The translations under genes and the position numbers were made by a program. Source: an uncultured Clostridia bacterium (GTDB lineage Bacteria; Bacillota; Clostridia; Oscillospirales; Oscillospiraceae). Taken from it: 6,026 nt of DNA. The notes under the pieces are model-generated. The model made no database searches and was not told where the DNA came from. It saw nothing but the letters and a program-made list of their open reading frames with translations. Positions 1 through 5,444 of the stretch are shown piece after piece. Numbering within the stretch: position 1 is the stretch's first letter; every line of letters begins with the position of its first letter. The stretch is from NCBI GenBank assembly GCA_937907975.1, contig CALEQS010000108.1, forward strand, positions 1 to 6,026, in the 5' to 3' direction.

Positions 1-9
1 GCCGTGCCA

Positions 10-36
10 GCGTCCCCCCCAGGGGGACGCCTTTCG
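10..36 (+). terminator. Possible intrinsic terminator of an upstream gene
   Basis: GCGTCCCCC (10-18) pairs perfectly with GGGGGACGC (22-30) around a three-base loop, and is followed only by a short CTTTC. The stem is strong but the U tract is poor. It could close a + strand gene lying left of the window, or be a structural hairpin of another kind. The other strand has no T-run after it. Confidence 0.4.
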
Positions 37-131
37 GAGGAAACCTACAAACCCCAATTTACCAGCAGGCACGCCGCAGGTCACCTTCTTGATATAGTTT
101 TTCTCTATGGCAGGCCGTATAATTTCCGTAT

Positions 132-160
132 TTTACAACCATGTCGTCAGATTATATACT
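132..160 (+). promoter_or_regulatory. Sigma-A-type promoter for the MetE-like gene
   Basis: TTTACA (132-137) and TATACT (155-160) are separated by exactly 17 bases, each one mismatch from consensus. Transcription would start near 167, giving a leader of about 53 bases. That is too short for a SAM or cobalamin riboswitch or a T-box. A perfect TATAAT at 118-123 lies just upstream, but its best-spaced -35 (TAGTTT, 95-100) is poor, and TTGATA at 89-94 is 23 bases away, so I prefer the downstream pair. Confidence 0.65.
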
Positions 161-202
161 AAACTCACGAACATAAACGAGCTCCGGCTCATTCCATAGA
201 TC

Positions 203-210
203 AGAAAGGA
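203..210 (+). promoter_or_regulatory. Ribosome binding site of the MetE-like gene
   Basis: AGAAAGGA ends nine bases before the ATG at 220. It supports that start, since no earlier in-frame start has a comparable site. The same octamer precedes the creatininase-family gene on the other strand (5338-5345). Confidence 0.7.
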
Positions 211-219
211 CTGCATCCC

Positions 220-1335
220 ATGAAAAATCCCGCTCCCTATCGTTATGATATTGTCGGCAGCTTCCTGCGCACCGCCGCCATTCACGAAGCCCGCGCCAAG
301 TTTGAGTCCGGTGCCATCTCCGCCGAGGAGCTGGCCAAGGTCGAGGACGCCGAGATCCGCACCCTGGTGCAGAAAGAGGAGGATGTTGGCCTGAAGGCCG
401 TCACCGACGGCGAGTACCGCCGCTCCTTCTGGCACATGGACTTTCTCTGGGGCCTGACCGGCACCCGTAAGGTCAAGGCGGAGCACTTCTCCGTGGCCTT
501 CAAGGGCTTCCAGCCCAAGGCTGAGACCGTCAGGATCGTGGACAAGCTGGACTTTCCGGACGACCACCCCTTCCTGAAGCACTTCCGCTTCCTGCAAAGC
601 GTCGCCGCCCCCGGCGTCCAGCCCAAGCAGTGCATCCCCTCTCCCTCCATGCTCCACCTGATCTGCTGCGTCCGTGAGCCCAACTATCAGCCCATTGAGC
701 GCTACAAGGACGAGCAGGTGCTGCTGGACGATCTGGCCGCCGCCTATCAGAAGGCCGTGAAAGCGTTCTACGCCGCCGGCTGCCGTTACCTCCAGCTGGA
801 CGACACCTCCTGGGGCGAGTTCTGCTCCGCCGAGAAGCGCAAGGCCTATGCCGAGCGCGGCATCGACGTGGACGAGGTGGGCCGCAAGTATGTCTATGTG
901 CTCAACAAGGTGCTGGAGGCCAAGCCCGAGGACATGACCATCACCATGCACATCTGCCGCGGCAACTTCCGCTCCACCTGGTCCTCCTCCGGCGGCTATG
1001 AGCCGGTGGCGGAGATCCTGTTCGGCCACTGCAATGTGGACGGCTTCTTCCTGGAGTACGACAGCGACCGCGCCGGCGGCTTTGAGCCTCTGCGCTATAT
1101 CGGCAAACAGAAAGTCGTGCTGGGCCTGGTCACCTCCAAGGACGCCAAGCTGGAGAACAAGGAGGACGTCATCGCCCGCATCCATGAGGCCGCCAAGTAT
1201 GTGCCGCTGGATCAGCTGGCCCTGAGCCCCCAGTGCGGCTTCGCCTCCACCGAGGAGGGCAATCTGCTGACCGACGAGGATCAGTGGAAGAAGCTGACGC
1301 TGGTGAAGGAGATCGCCCAGGAAGTCTGGGGCTGA
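220..1335 (+). CDS. MetE C-terminal-domain-like methyltransferase (YxjG/YxjH type)
   Basis: The 371-residue protein resembles the stand-alone catalytic half of cobalamin-independent methionine synthase, a zinc-dependent TIM barrel that moves a methyl group to a thiol such as homocysteine. The length fits the short YxjG/YxjH-type family, which lacks the N-terminal MetE half. Seen in the sequence: the N-terminal DIVGSFLR motif (residues 10-17), the DGEYRR motif near residue 65, and all zinc ligands expected from MetE. These are H244 and C246 in HICRGNF, E279 in FFLEYDSD, and C339 in LSPQCGF. The protein should be cytoplasmic. It has its own promoter and ribosome site, and is followed by a strong terminator and then an SLC13-type permease. 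Family knowledge: related barrels use different methyl donors and thiol acceptors, and some (epoxyalkane:coenzyme M transferase) are not methyltransferases. Family assignment is firm, but methionine synthesis is only one possible role. No SAM riboswitch precedes it, unlike Bacillus yxjG and yxjH. Confidence 0.9.
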   Translation: MKNPAPYRYDIVGSFLRTAAIHEARAKFESGAISAEELAKVEDAEIRTLVQKEEDVGLKAVTDGEYRRSFWHMDFLWGLTGTRKVKAEHFSVAFKGFQPKAETVRIVDKLDFPDDHPFLKHFRFLQSVAAPGVQPKQCIPSPSMLHLICCVREPNYQPIERYKDEQVLLDDLAAAYQKAVKAFYAAGCRYLQLDDTSWGEFCSAEKRKAYAERGIDVDEVGRKYVYVLNKVLEAKPEDMTITMHICRGNFRSTWSSSGGYEPVAEILFGHCNVDGFFLEYDSDRAGGFEPLRYIGKQKVVLGLVTSKDAKLENKEDVIARIHEAAKYVPLDQLALSPQCGFASTEEGNLLTDEDQWKKLTLVKEIAQEVWG

Positions 1336-1382
1336 GCCAGCCGCTGAAACACGCAGCTGAATCCGCGCCGCAATACCCAACC

Positions 1383-1446
1383 AAAGCAGGGAACACGGAA
1401 ACCGGCACCCCCCAGCCGTGTTCCCTGCTTTTCTGCACCCTTTTTT
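1383..1446 (+). terminator. Perfect 16-bp hairpin terminator or attenuator between the two genes
   Basis: AAAGCAGGGAACACGG (1383-1398) is perfectly complementary to CCGTGTTCCCTGCTTT (1416-1431) across a 17-base loop. TTCTGCACCC and six more Ts (1441-1446) follow. It starts 47 bases after the methyltransferase stop and ends just before the permease ribosome site. No promoter is visible between hairpin and permease, so it may set the level of permease expression by partial readthrough rather than fully separate the genes. The A-run at the left arm would also let it work from the opposite strand. Confidence 0.8.
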
Positions 1447-1447
1447 G

Positions 1448-1455
1448 AGAGGAAG
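1448..1455 (+). promoter_or_regulatory. Ribosome binding site deciding the permease start
   Basis: AGAGGAAG lies seven bases before the ATG at 1463. An earlier in-frame ATG at 1418 falls inside the right arm of the terminator hairpin and has no ribosome site, so the start at 1463 is preferred. Confidence 0.75.
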
Positions 1456-1462
1456 ATCCCCC

Positions 1463-2893
1463 ATGCGCAAAAACAAGACCTATTTTCACGTCGGAATCGC
1501 CCTGATTTTAGGGCTTCTGATCGGCTTCGGCCTGCGCCCCGCCAACGGGCTCACGGATCTGGGCATCCGGGTGCTGGCCGTCACCATTCCCTCCCTGTAC
1601 CTGTGGCTGACGGTCAACACCAGCTGGTGCGCCCTGCTGTTTCTCGCCCTGCTGATCCTCACCGGAGCCATGACGCCCACTGAGGTGTGGGCGGGCTCTA
1701 TGGGCCACTTCGCGGTCATCACCATGATCGTGTTCTCCATTCTGAACTACGCCCTGAAGGAGACCGGCGTCATCGACCAGGCCGCGTCCTGGTTCGTCTC
1801 CCGTAAAATTGCCAGGGGCCGGCCGCTGGTGTTTCTGGGGCTGTTCTTTCTCTCCAACCTCGTGATCGGTATGTTTGTGGACAACCTGTCGCTGGCGGTC
1901 ATTTATGTCGGCCTGGCCTCCGCGCTGGCGGAAAAGATCGGCGTCAAGAAGGGGGATCCCTTCTACGCCTGTATGTTCATCGGCATCCTGTGGTGCAATG
2001 TGGTCATCTCCATCGCCTCCCCCATCGCCCACGCCCCGGTGCTCATCCTCATCGGCATGATCGAGTCTCAGCTGGGCATCTCCGTGACCTATGCCCAGTG
2101 GCTCAGCGTGGGCATCCCCTTTGCGATCGTCATGTTTTTCGCCATGATGATCGCCGTGGCGATCTGGCGGCCGGATGCCAGCGCATTTCTGGCCTTTGAC
2201 CCCGGCACACTGAAGCCGGAGCAGCTGGGCAGAAAGGGTAAGATCACCGCCGTGGTGTTCCTGCTGGCCGTCGCCGCGATCCTGCTGCCGGAGATCGGCA
2301 AGTCCATCTGGCCAGCTCAGTTCGCCTTCTGGTCCCAGATCGGCGTGGTCGTCCCCGCCATCCTGGCCGTGTGCGCGCTGTGCCTGATCTCGGTGGATAG
2401 CAGGCCGGTGCTGGACTTCCAGGCGGCCTGCAAAACGCTCCCGCTCCCGGCCATTCTGTTCGCTGGTGTGGTGTGCGTCATGTCCACCCCCTTCTCCTCT
2501 GAGGCCACCGGTATCAGCACCTGGCTCAGCAGCCTGCTCCAGCCGGTCTTTCAGGGACTCAGCCCCTTCGTCACGCTGGTCCTGCTGGCCGTGGCAGCGC
2601 TTATCATGACGAATTTCCTCTCCAATGTGGTCACCATGGTGCTGTTCTTCAACATCGGTCTGGCCCTGCTCTCCGGCTCCGGTCTGCATCTGGGCGCCTT
2701 CGCCGCCGTCATCGGCACTGCGGCCTCCATGGCCTCCCTGACCCCCTCGGCCTGCGCCCCCGCACCCCTGATCTTCGGGCCCGGCCATGTGACCATGCGC
2801 GGCGTGCTGAAAGCGAACATCGCCTTCATTCTCCTGTCCCTTCTGGCCTGCCTGACGGTGGTCTATCCCCTCGCCTCGGCGGTGTTTGGATAA
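1463..2893 (+). CDS. SLC13/DASS-family (ArsB/NhaD superfamily) permease
   Basis: This is a 476-residue polytopic membrane protein, about the usual length for the divalent anion:Na+ symporter family. Hydrophobic stretches lie near residues 9-25, 33-52, 56-70, 83-98, 121-155, 166-200, 209-235, 259-278, 291-312, 327-343, 351-403, 408-440 and 447-475, giving roughly 11 to 13 spans and hairpin loops. Two internal repeats are suggested by SNLVIGMFVDNLS (131-143) and TNFLSNVVT (383-391). These sit where the family has its Ser-Asn-Thr-type cation and substrate loops, although neither is a canonical SNT. A small-residue hairpin, TAASMASLTPSACAPAP, lies at 419-435. Family members move di- or tricarboxylates, sulfate or sulfonates with Na+ or H+; the substrate here cannot be read. 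Its position after the MetE-like gene suggests it may import a methyl donor, thiol or related anion, which is inference. The N terminus has the positively charged MRKNK start. No terminator is visible after the stop. Confidence 0.85.
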   Translation: MRKNKTYFHVGIALILGLLIGFGLRPANGLTDLGIRVLAVTIPSLYLWLTVNTSWCALLFLALLILTGAMTPTEVWAGSMGHFAVITMIVFSILNYALKETGVIDQAASWFVSRKIARGRPLVFLGLFFLSNLVIGMFVDNLSLAVIYVGLASALAEKIGVKKGDPFYACMFIGILWCNVVISIASPIAHAPVLILIGMIESQLGISVTYAQWLSVGIPFAIVMFFAMMIAVAIWRPDASAFLAFDPGTLKPEQLGRKGKITAVVFLLAVAAILLPEIGKSIWPAQFAFWSQIGVVVPAILAVCALCLISVDSRPVLDFQAACKTLPLPAILFAGVVCVMSTPFSSEATGISTWLSSLLQPVFQGLSPFVTLVLLAVAALIMTNFLSNVVTMVLFFNIGLALLSGSGLHLGAFAAVIGTAASMASLTPSACAPAPLIFGPGHVTMRGVLKANIAFILLSLLACLTVVYPLASAVFG

Positions 2894-2921
2894 GCCGTAT
2901 GATGCAAACGCACAAGACCAA

Positions 2922-3312
2922 CAGCTGGCGCTGTCTCGCCCCGCCGCTCAGGTGGTAGGTCGTGGCCCTGCGGCCGGTGAGCATACCGCTCTTTCCGATG
3001 GGCAGTGCACCCACGCAGATGCTGGCAATATACTTTCCCTGCCGGTCAATTCGGCGATCAGATTTAAAAAGCGCGCGTCATAGGCCTCCTCATAGAAGCC
3101 AAAGCCTTCAAATCCGCCGGGGATCGCCAGCGCATCATAGTCATCTGCGCAGATCTCGTCAAGGGTGCGCTCCATCGTGACCGGGATGCCGAACGTCGAG
3201 GTCACAACGTCGACAGCATAGTGAAACTCCTCCCGCGCCCAGCCGAACACATCCACAAACGGGCGAACTCCATTGTTTCAAAGCCTTTATTGCAAAACAG
3301 CAGCACTTTCAT
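2922..3312 (-). pseudogene. Decayed DJ-1/PfpI-family gene: two frameshifts and a lost C terminus
   Basis: The gene starts at the ATG at 3312, six bases after AAGGAG (3319-3324), and reads MKVLLFCNKGFETMEF. At 3261-3264 (GCCCG) one base appears to be missing, and the protein resumes in a second frame as PFVDVFGWAREEF through DALAIPGGFEGFGFYEEAYD. At 3048-3051 (GAATTGAC) another base is missing, and a third frame gives QGKYIASICVGALPIGKSG and then ATTYHLSGGARQRQL. The family hallmarks are therefore all present but split over three frames: the glutamate after PGGF and the nucleophile cysteine in the SICVGA elbow. Similarity stops near 2922, about 28 bases from the permease stop. The remaining 130 or so codons are well short of the usual 180-200. 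Intact relatives are Rossmann-like proteins that act as deglycases, chaperones or amidotransferase-like enzymes; this copy should not make a working protein. The two one-base losses could be sequencing errors, but the truncation argues for real decay. Confidence 0.82.
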
Positions 3313-3502
3313 GCTTTTCTCCTTTTCGCCATAGCCAAAACCTTGCGCCTCCTATATTCTTACATCCCATTGTAAAATAGCAGTCATAATTCAATTTGAC
3401 TCGTTGATTTTGTATTTTGCCATTTTGCTTCACACATCTTTGTACCGTTTCGTACAATGTGGTAAATTCGTTTTTTCGTTGTCAGCGTTCTCGCTATCGA
3501 TC
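3313..3502. other. AT-rich intergenic stretch
   Basis: Apart from the ribosome site of the decayed DJ-1 gene (3319-3324) and the promoter-like element at 3429-3458, I see no gene, RNA or repeat here. The base composition is clearly more AT-rich than the surrounding genes. Confidence 0.6.
3429..3458 (+). promoter_or_regulatory. Promoter-like element overlapped by a 6-bp dyad
   Basis: TTCACA (3429-3434) and TACAAT (3453-3458) are 18 bases apart, each one mismatch from the sigma-A consensus. TTGTAC (3440-3445) and GTACAA (3452-3457) form an inverted repeat with a six-base spacer that covers the -10 box, as an operator would. The element points right into the 3' end of the small - strand unit, with no coding sequence after it. 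It may drive an antisense RNA, or be a chance match in AT-rich DNA. Confidence 0.3.
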
Positions 3503-3733
3503 TCACGCAATATATAAATAAGGGGCTGTCTTTCGACAGCCCCTTCTGCCGAAAATACTATATGTGATTCTTCTGCTTTGACAGAAGCCTCCCCACGCAG
3601 GAACAGATGTGATGTGCTCTGCGTTGCTCTGCGCCGCTGGGGTCTTCCCTATCATAAGGGAAATGAACGAGCTGACAAGGTCTAAAAATACACTGAACAT
3701 TTCCAGATCGGGCCTCGCGGCGGCTATAGGCAT
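3503..3733 (-). CDS. Possible small hydrophobic peptide, or a small RNA
   Basis: The reading frame starts GTG-ATG (3736/3733) directly at a strong Shine-Dalgarno, AGGAGG (3738-3743), and could give 76 residues. The only protein-like part is near the N terminus, where MFSVFLDLVSSFISLMIGK (residues 12-30) looks like a short membrane helix. The frame then runs through the hairpin terminator and stops beyond it, so the C-terminal half is doubtful. The space between Shine-Dalgarno and ATG (two bases) is too short for good initiation, and an internal ATG at 3700 is the alternative. A promoter with a perfect TATAAT and a terminator bracket a transcript of about 230 bases. This layout resembles type I toxin units of Firmicutes, but I do not recognise the family, and a non-coding RNA is equally possible. 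Confidence 0.35.
   Translation of the reverse strand: MPIAAARPDLEMFSVFLDLVSSFISLMIGKTPAAQSNAEHITSVPAWGGFCQSRRITYSIFGRRGCRKTAPYLYIA
3520..3545 (-). terminator. Hairpin terminator of the small - strand unit
   Basis: AAGGGGCTGTC (3520-3530) and GACAGCCCCTT (3535-3545) form a perfect 11-bp stem with a TTTC loop. On the - strand it is followed by ATTTATATATT, a moderate U-rich tail, while the + strand side has none. This favours termination of leftward transcription starting near 3748. Confidence 0.65.
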
Positions 3734-3754
3734 CACCTCCTACGGCAGATTTTT

Positions 3755-3783
3755 ATTATAGCGCAAATATATATTACTCTACA
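3755..3783 (-). promoter_or_regulatory. Promoter of the small - strand unit
   Basis: On the - strand TATAAT (3760-3755) is a perfect -10 box, with TGTAGA (3783-3778, three of six matches) 17 bases upstream. An AT-rich spacer separates them. Transcription would begin near 3748, only a few bases before the AGGAGG at 3743-3738, so any mRNA would have a very short leader. Confidence 0.55.
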
Positions 3784-3820
3784 CCACTACACTTTCCAAA
3801 ATTTCTATTAAATAAATCAC

Positions 3821-3864
3821 AATACCCCTTGACGCTGCGCACCGCTTCCGCGTCAAGGGGTATT
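3821..3864 (-). terminator. Terminator of the GntR gene and its operon
   Basis: AATACCCCTTGACGC (3821-3835) and GCGTCAAGGGGTATT (3850-3864) are a perfect 15-bp inverted repeat with a 14-base loop. On the - strand it starts 14 bases after the regulator's stop codon and is followed by GTGATTTATTTAAT. It would close the leftward operon and also shield it from rightward transcription. Confidence 0.75.
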
Positions 3865-3877
3865 CTGCTGTTTCTAT

Positions 3878-4534
3878 TCAAACGGACAGCTCCTGTGGCA
3901 GTTCTCGCCCAAAAATACGGGTCTCTGCACAGGTACACTCCCGCTCCACTAATTTACGGCACAGTTCCCTGTCCCGTCTTTCAACAGCATCGATCAGTGT
4001 ACAGTGCCCCTGCAAAAGCACATTGACATCTGCACATTTCCAGTCCAGCGCCAGCGCCCGGCGAAGCTGGTTGAGCACATTATTCAGTGTGGCAGTCAGG
4101 ATCGGGTTCCGGCTCAGCTTTGCCAGTGCCATATGAAAGTCATAATTCAGCTGGTTATAGTGTAGATAAGGCTCGCTCTCACCAGGCGGCACCCGCTGCT
4201 GCGCCAAACGCCGCACTTCTTCGATCTCTGCGTCGGTAGCCTGTCCAATCGCCAGCTCCACTGCAGCAGTCTCCAGAATGCAGCGGAACTGGAACAGATT
4301 CTCCAAATCACGCATAGAAAAGCCCTTTACCAGATAGCCCCGATGGGGCAGCTTTTCCACAAGTCCCTCCTGGCAAAGATAGTTCAGCGCCTCCCGTGCC
4401 GGTGTTTTGCTGACCTGAAACCGTTCTGATACCTCGCCTTCCGTAATGAGCGCATGGGCATCATAATAGCAATTTACAATGTCACTGCGCAACTGTTCCA
4501 GAATCTGCTCTGCGATTGAATTTCCCTTTGCCAT
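3878..4534 (-). CDS. GntR-family transcriptional regulator, FadR/FCD type
   Basis: The 218-residue protein has an N-terminal winged helix-turn-helix (about 6-70). It shows the GntR signature EVSERFQVSKTPAREALNYL (34-53) and the wing sequence LPHRGYLV (62-69). A helical FCD ligand domain follows (about 76-205). FCD proteins usually bind a metal through Asp/Asn, His, His and His and sense a carboxylate or related ligand. N130, H134 (in NYDFHMAL) and H177 (in GHCTLIDAVERRD) match, but the fourth position, 22 residues after H177, is E199 instead of His. I chose the ATG at 4534 because AGAGGTGG lies eight bases upstream; GTG codons at 4546 and 4543 overlap that site. It lies 33 bases after the creatininase-family gene, which suggests it is co-transcribed with and controls that operon, probably as a repressor relieved by a pathway compound (inference). 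Length is normal for the family. Confidence 0.9.
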   Translation of the reverse strand: MAKGNSIAEQILEQLRSDIVNCYYDAHALITEGEVSERFQVSKTPAREALNYLCQEGLVEKLPHRGYLVKGFSMRDLENLFQFRCILETAAVELAIGQATDAEIEEVRRLAQQRVPPGESEPYLHYNQLNYDFHMALAKLSRNPILTATLNNVLNQLRRALALDWKCADVNVLLQGHCTLIDAVERRDRELCRKLVERECTCAETRIFGRELPQELSV

Positions 4535-4567
4535 TGCGTTCACCACCTCTGCTTCAGGATCTTTGGA

Positions 4568-5329
4568 TCAGCGAATGCCGCTGGTACGGTAATCCCAGCC
4601 CATAGCATCCAGCTCTTCGATGGCCTCCACGCAGGCATCCACCAGCACTTCGGTCATCTTCTCGCCCTTTTCCGGGGTAGCCTTCGTGGGGTCACCGGTG
4701 GCGGCGCAGTTGGTCAGCTCGGAGAAGTCCCACTTGATGTCCACATACTTGGGCAGGCGGTCCGGCACATAACCCTTGGCCTGATCCGGTTCGCACCACT
4801 GGGGATAGAGGTAATAGGCAATGGAGCTCTCGCCCTCGCCGGCATGACCCAGACCGTCCCACACCTCAAAGGTGCCCTTGGGCAGCAGCTCACCGGCAGT
4901 GACCCACCACTGAGGCAGGGAGGCAATGCGGGCCTCGGGATACTTCTCCTTGATCTTGCGGGAGGCGATCTCGATGGGGGCAATATTGCCGTCATGGCCG
5001 TTCATCAGGAAAATATGGGTGATGCCGTTGCGGATGCAGGACTCCACAATGTCATAGATCACCTGGGTGCAGGTGTCATAGCTCAGCGTCAGAGTGAAGG
5101 GGAAGGTATCGTAATGACCGCTGTAACCCACGGTGACCGGAGGCAGCACCAGCAGGCCTTTGACCCGATCGGCGATCTTGCAGGAGAGCATATAGGAAAC
5201 CAGCGTATCCGTGCCGGAGGCCAGATGGGGGCCGTGAGCCTCACAGGAGCCGATGGCCAGGATCGCCTTGTCGAAGCCGCCGTTGTTGACCTGATGAGAG
5301 GTCAGTTTCATCAATTCATTGTTTGCCAT
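4568..5329 (-). CDS. Creatininase-family metallohydrolase
   Basis: The 253-residue protein has the normal length and motif order of the creatininase family, cytoplasmic metal-dependent amidohydrolases. Likely metal ligands are E30, H32 and D41 in CEAHGPHLASGTD, H112 in NGHDGN, and E165 in GHAGEGESS. The conserved GYSGHYDTFPFT segment (68-79) is also present. The family includes creatininase, the mycofactocin peptidase MftE, a formamidopyrimidine deformylase and other cyclic-amide hydrolases, so the substrate is open. True creatininase has a glutamate in the second motif (NGHYEN), where this protein has Gly114; that makes creatinine less certain. The start at 5329 has AGAAAGGA eight bases upstream. 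It follows a solute-binding protein gene after a 115-base gap containing a hairpin, and is followed by a GntR regulator. That arrangement suggests a catabolic operon for an imported compound. Confidence 0.88.
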   Translation of the reverse strand: MANNELMKLTSHQVNNGGFDKAILAIGSCEAHGPHLASGTDTLVSYMLSCKIADRVKGLLVLPPVTVGYSGHYDTFPFTLTLSYDTCTQVIYDIVESCIRNGITHIFLMNGHDGNIAPIEIASRKIKEKYPEARIASLPQWWVTAGELLPKGTFEVWDGLGHAGEGESSIAYYLYPQWCEPDQAKGYVPDRLPKYVDIKWDFSELTNCAATGDPTKATPEKGEKMTEVLVDACVEAIEELDAMGWDYRTSGIR

Positions 5330-5337
5330 ACGAAAGA

Positions 5338-5345
5338 TCCTTTCT
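5338..5345 (-). promoter_or_regulatory. Ribosome binding site of the creatininase-family gene
   Basis: AGAAAGGA on the - strand ends eight bases before the ATG at 5329 and fixes that start. Confidence 0.7.
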
Positions 5346-5380
5346 CCATAAAATTATATTTGCATGGAATTTGCGATCTG

Positions 5381-5427
5381 TGAAAACGCACCGCAGCAGC
5401 AGCCGGATGATCCGGCAGCTGCTGTGG
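5381..5427 (-). terminator. Hairpin between binding-protein gene and creatininase-family gene
   Basis: CAGCAGC (5394-5400) pairs with GCTGCTG (5418-5424), and GCCGGA (5402-5407) pairs with TCCGGC (5411-5416), with one A-A mismatch and a three-base loop. On the - strand a GTTTTC tail follows at about 5387-5382. It starts about 20 bases after the stop of the binding-protein gene. It may be a partial terminator or a 3' stabilising structure that keeps the binding protein more abundant than the downstream enzyme, as is common in ABC operons. Confidence 0.55.
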
Positions 5428-5444
5428 CTAAGGTTCAAATGGGA

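Noticed and set aside
1..219. Possible riboswitch before the MetE-like gene
   Set aside because: The leader after the best promoter is about 53 bases and shows no SAM, cobalamin or T-box core.
1418..1462. Upstream in-frame ATG for the permease
   Set aside because: It lies in the right arm of the terminator hairpin and has no ribosome site; the ATG at 1463 does.
133..1476. 447-codon open frame on the - strand
   Set aside because: It is antisense to the well-supported methyltransferase gene, its translation is low-complexity (Gly, Leu, Ala, His rich), and it has no family motif. It arises from GC-rich third positions.
1508..2788. 426-codon open frame on the - strand
   Set aside because: It is antisense to the permease. 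The His, Gly, Asp, Gln-rich translation mirrors a membrane-protein gene and resembles no known protein.
2921..2934. Small hairpin ACAGC/GCTGT after the permease
   Set aside because: The stem is only five pairs with no T tract, and it overlaps the DJ-1 remnant, so it is unlikely to be a terminator.
3615..3633. TGCTCTGCG repeated twice at a 10-base step
   Set aside because: Only two short copies occur, with no further units, so there is no sign of an array or a functional repeat.
5353..5358. TATAAT on the - strand before the creatininase-family gene
   Set aside because: No acceptable -35 box lies 16-19 bases upstream, and the start of transcription would fall on the ribosome site, so I treat it as AT-rich chance sequence.
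4844..5383. 179-codon + strand open frame
   Set aside because: It is antisense to the creatininase-family gene, whose motifs and ribosome site are clear. The frame has no motif of its own.
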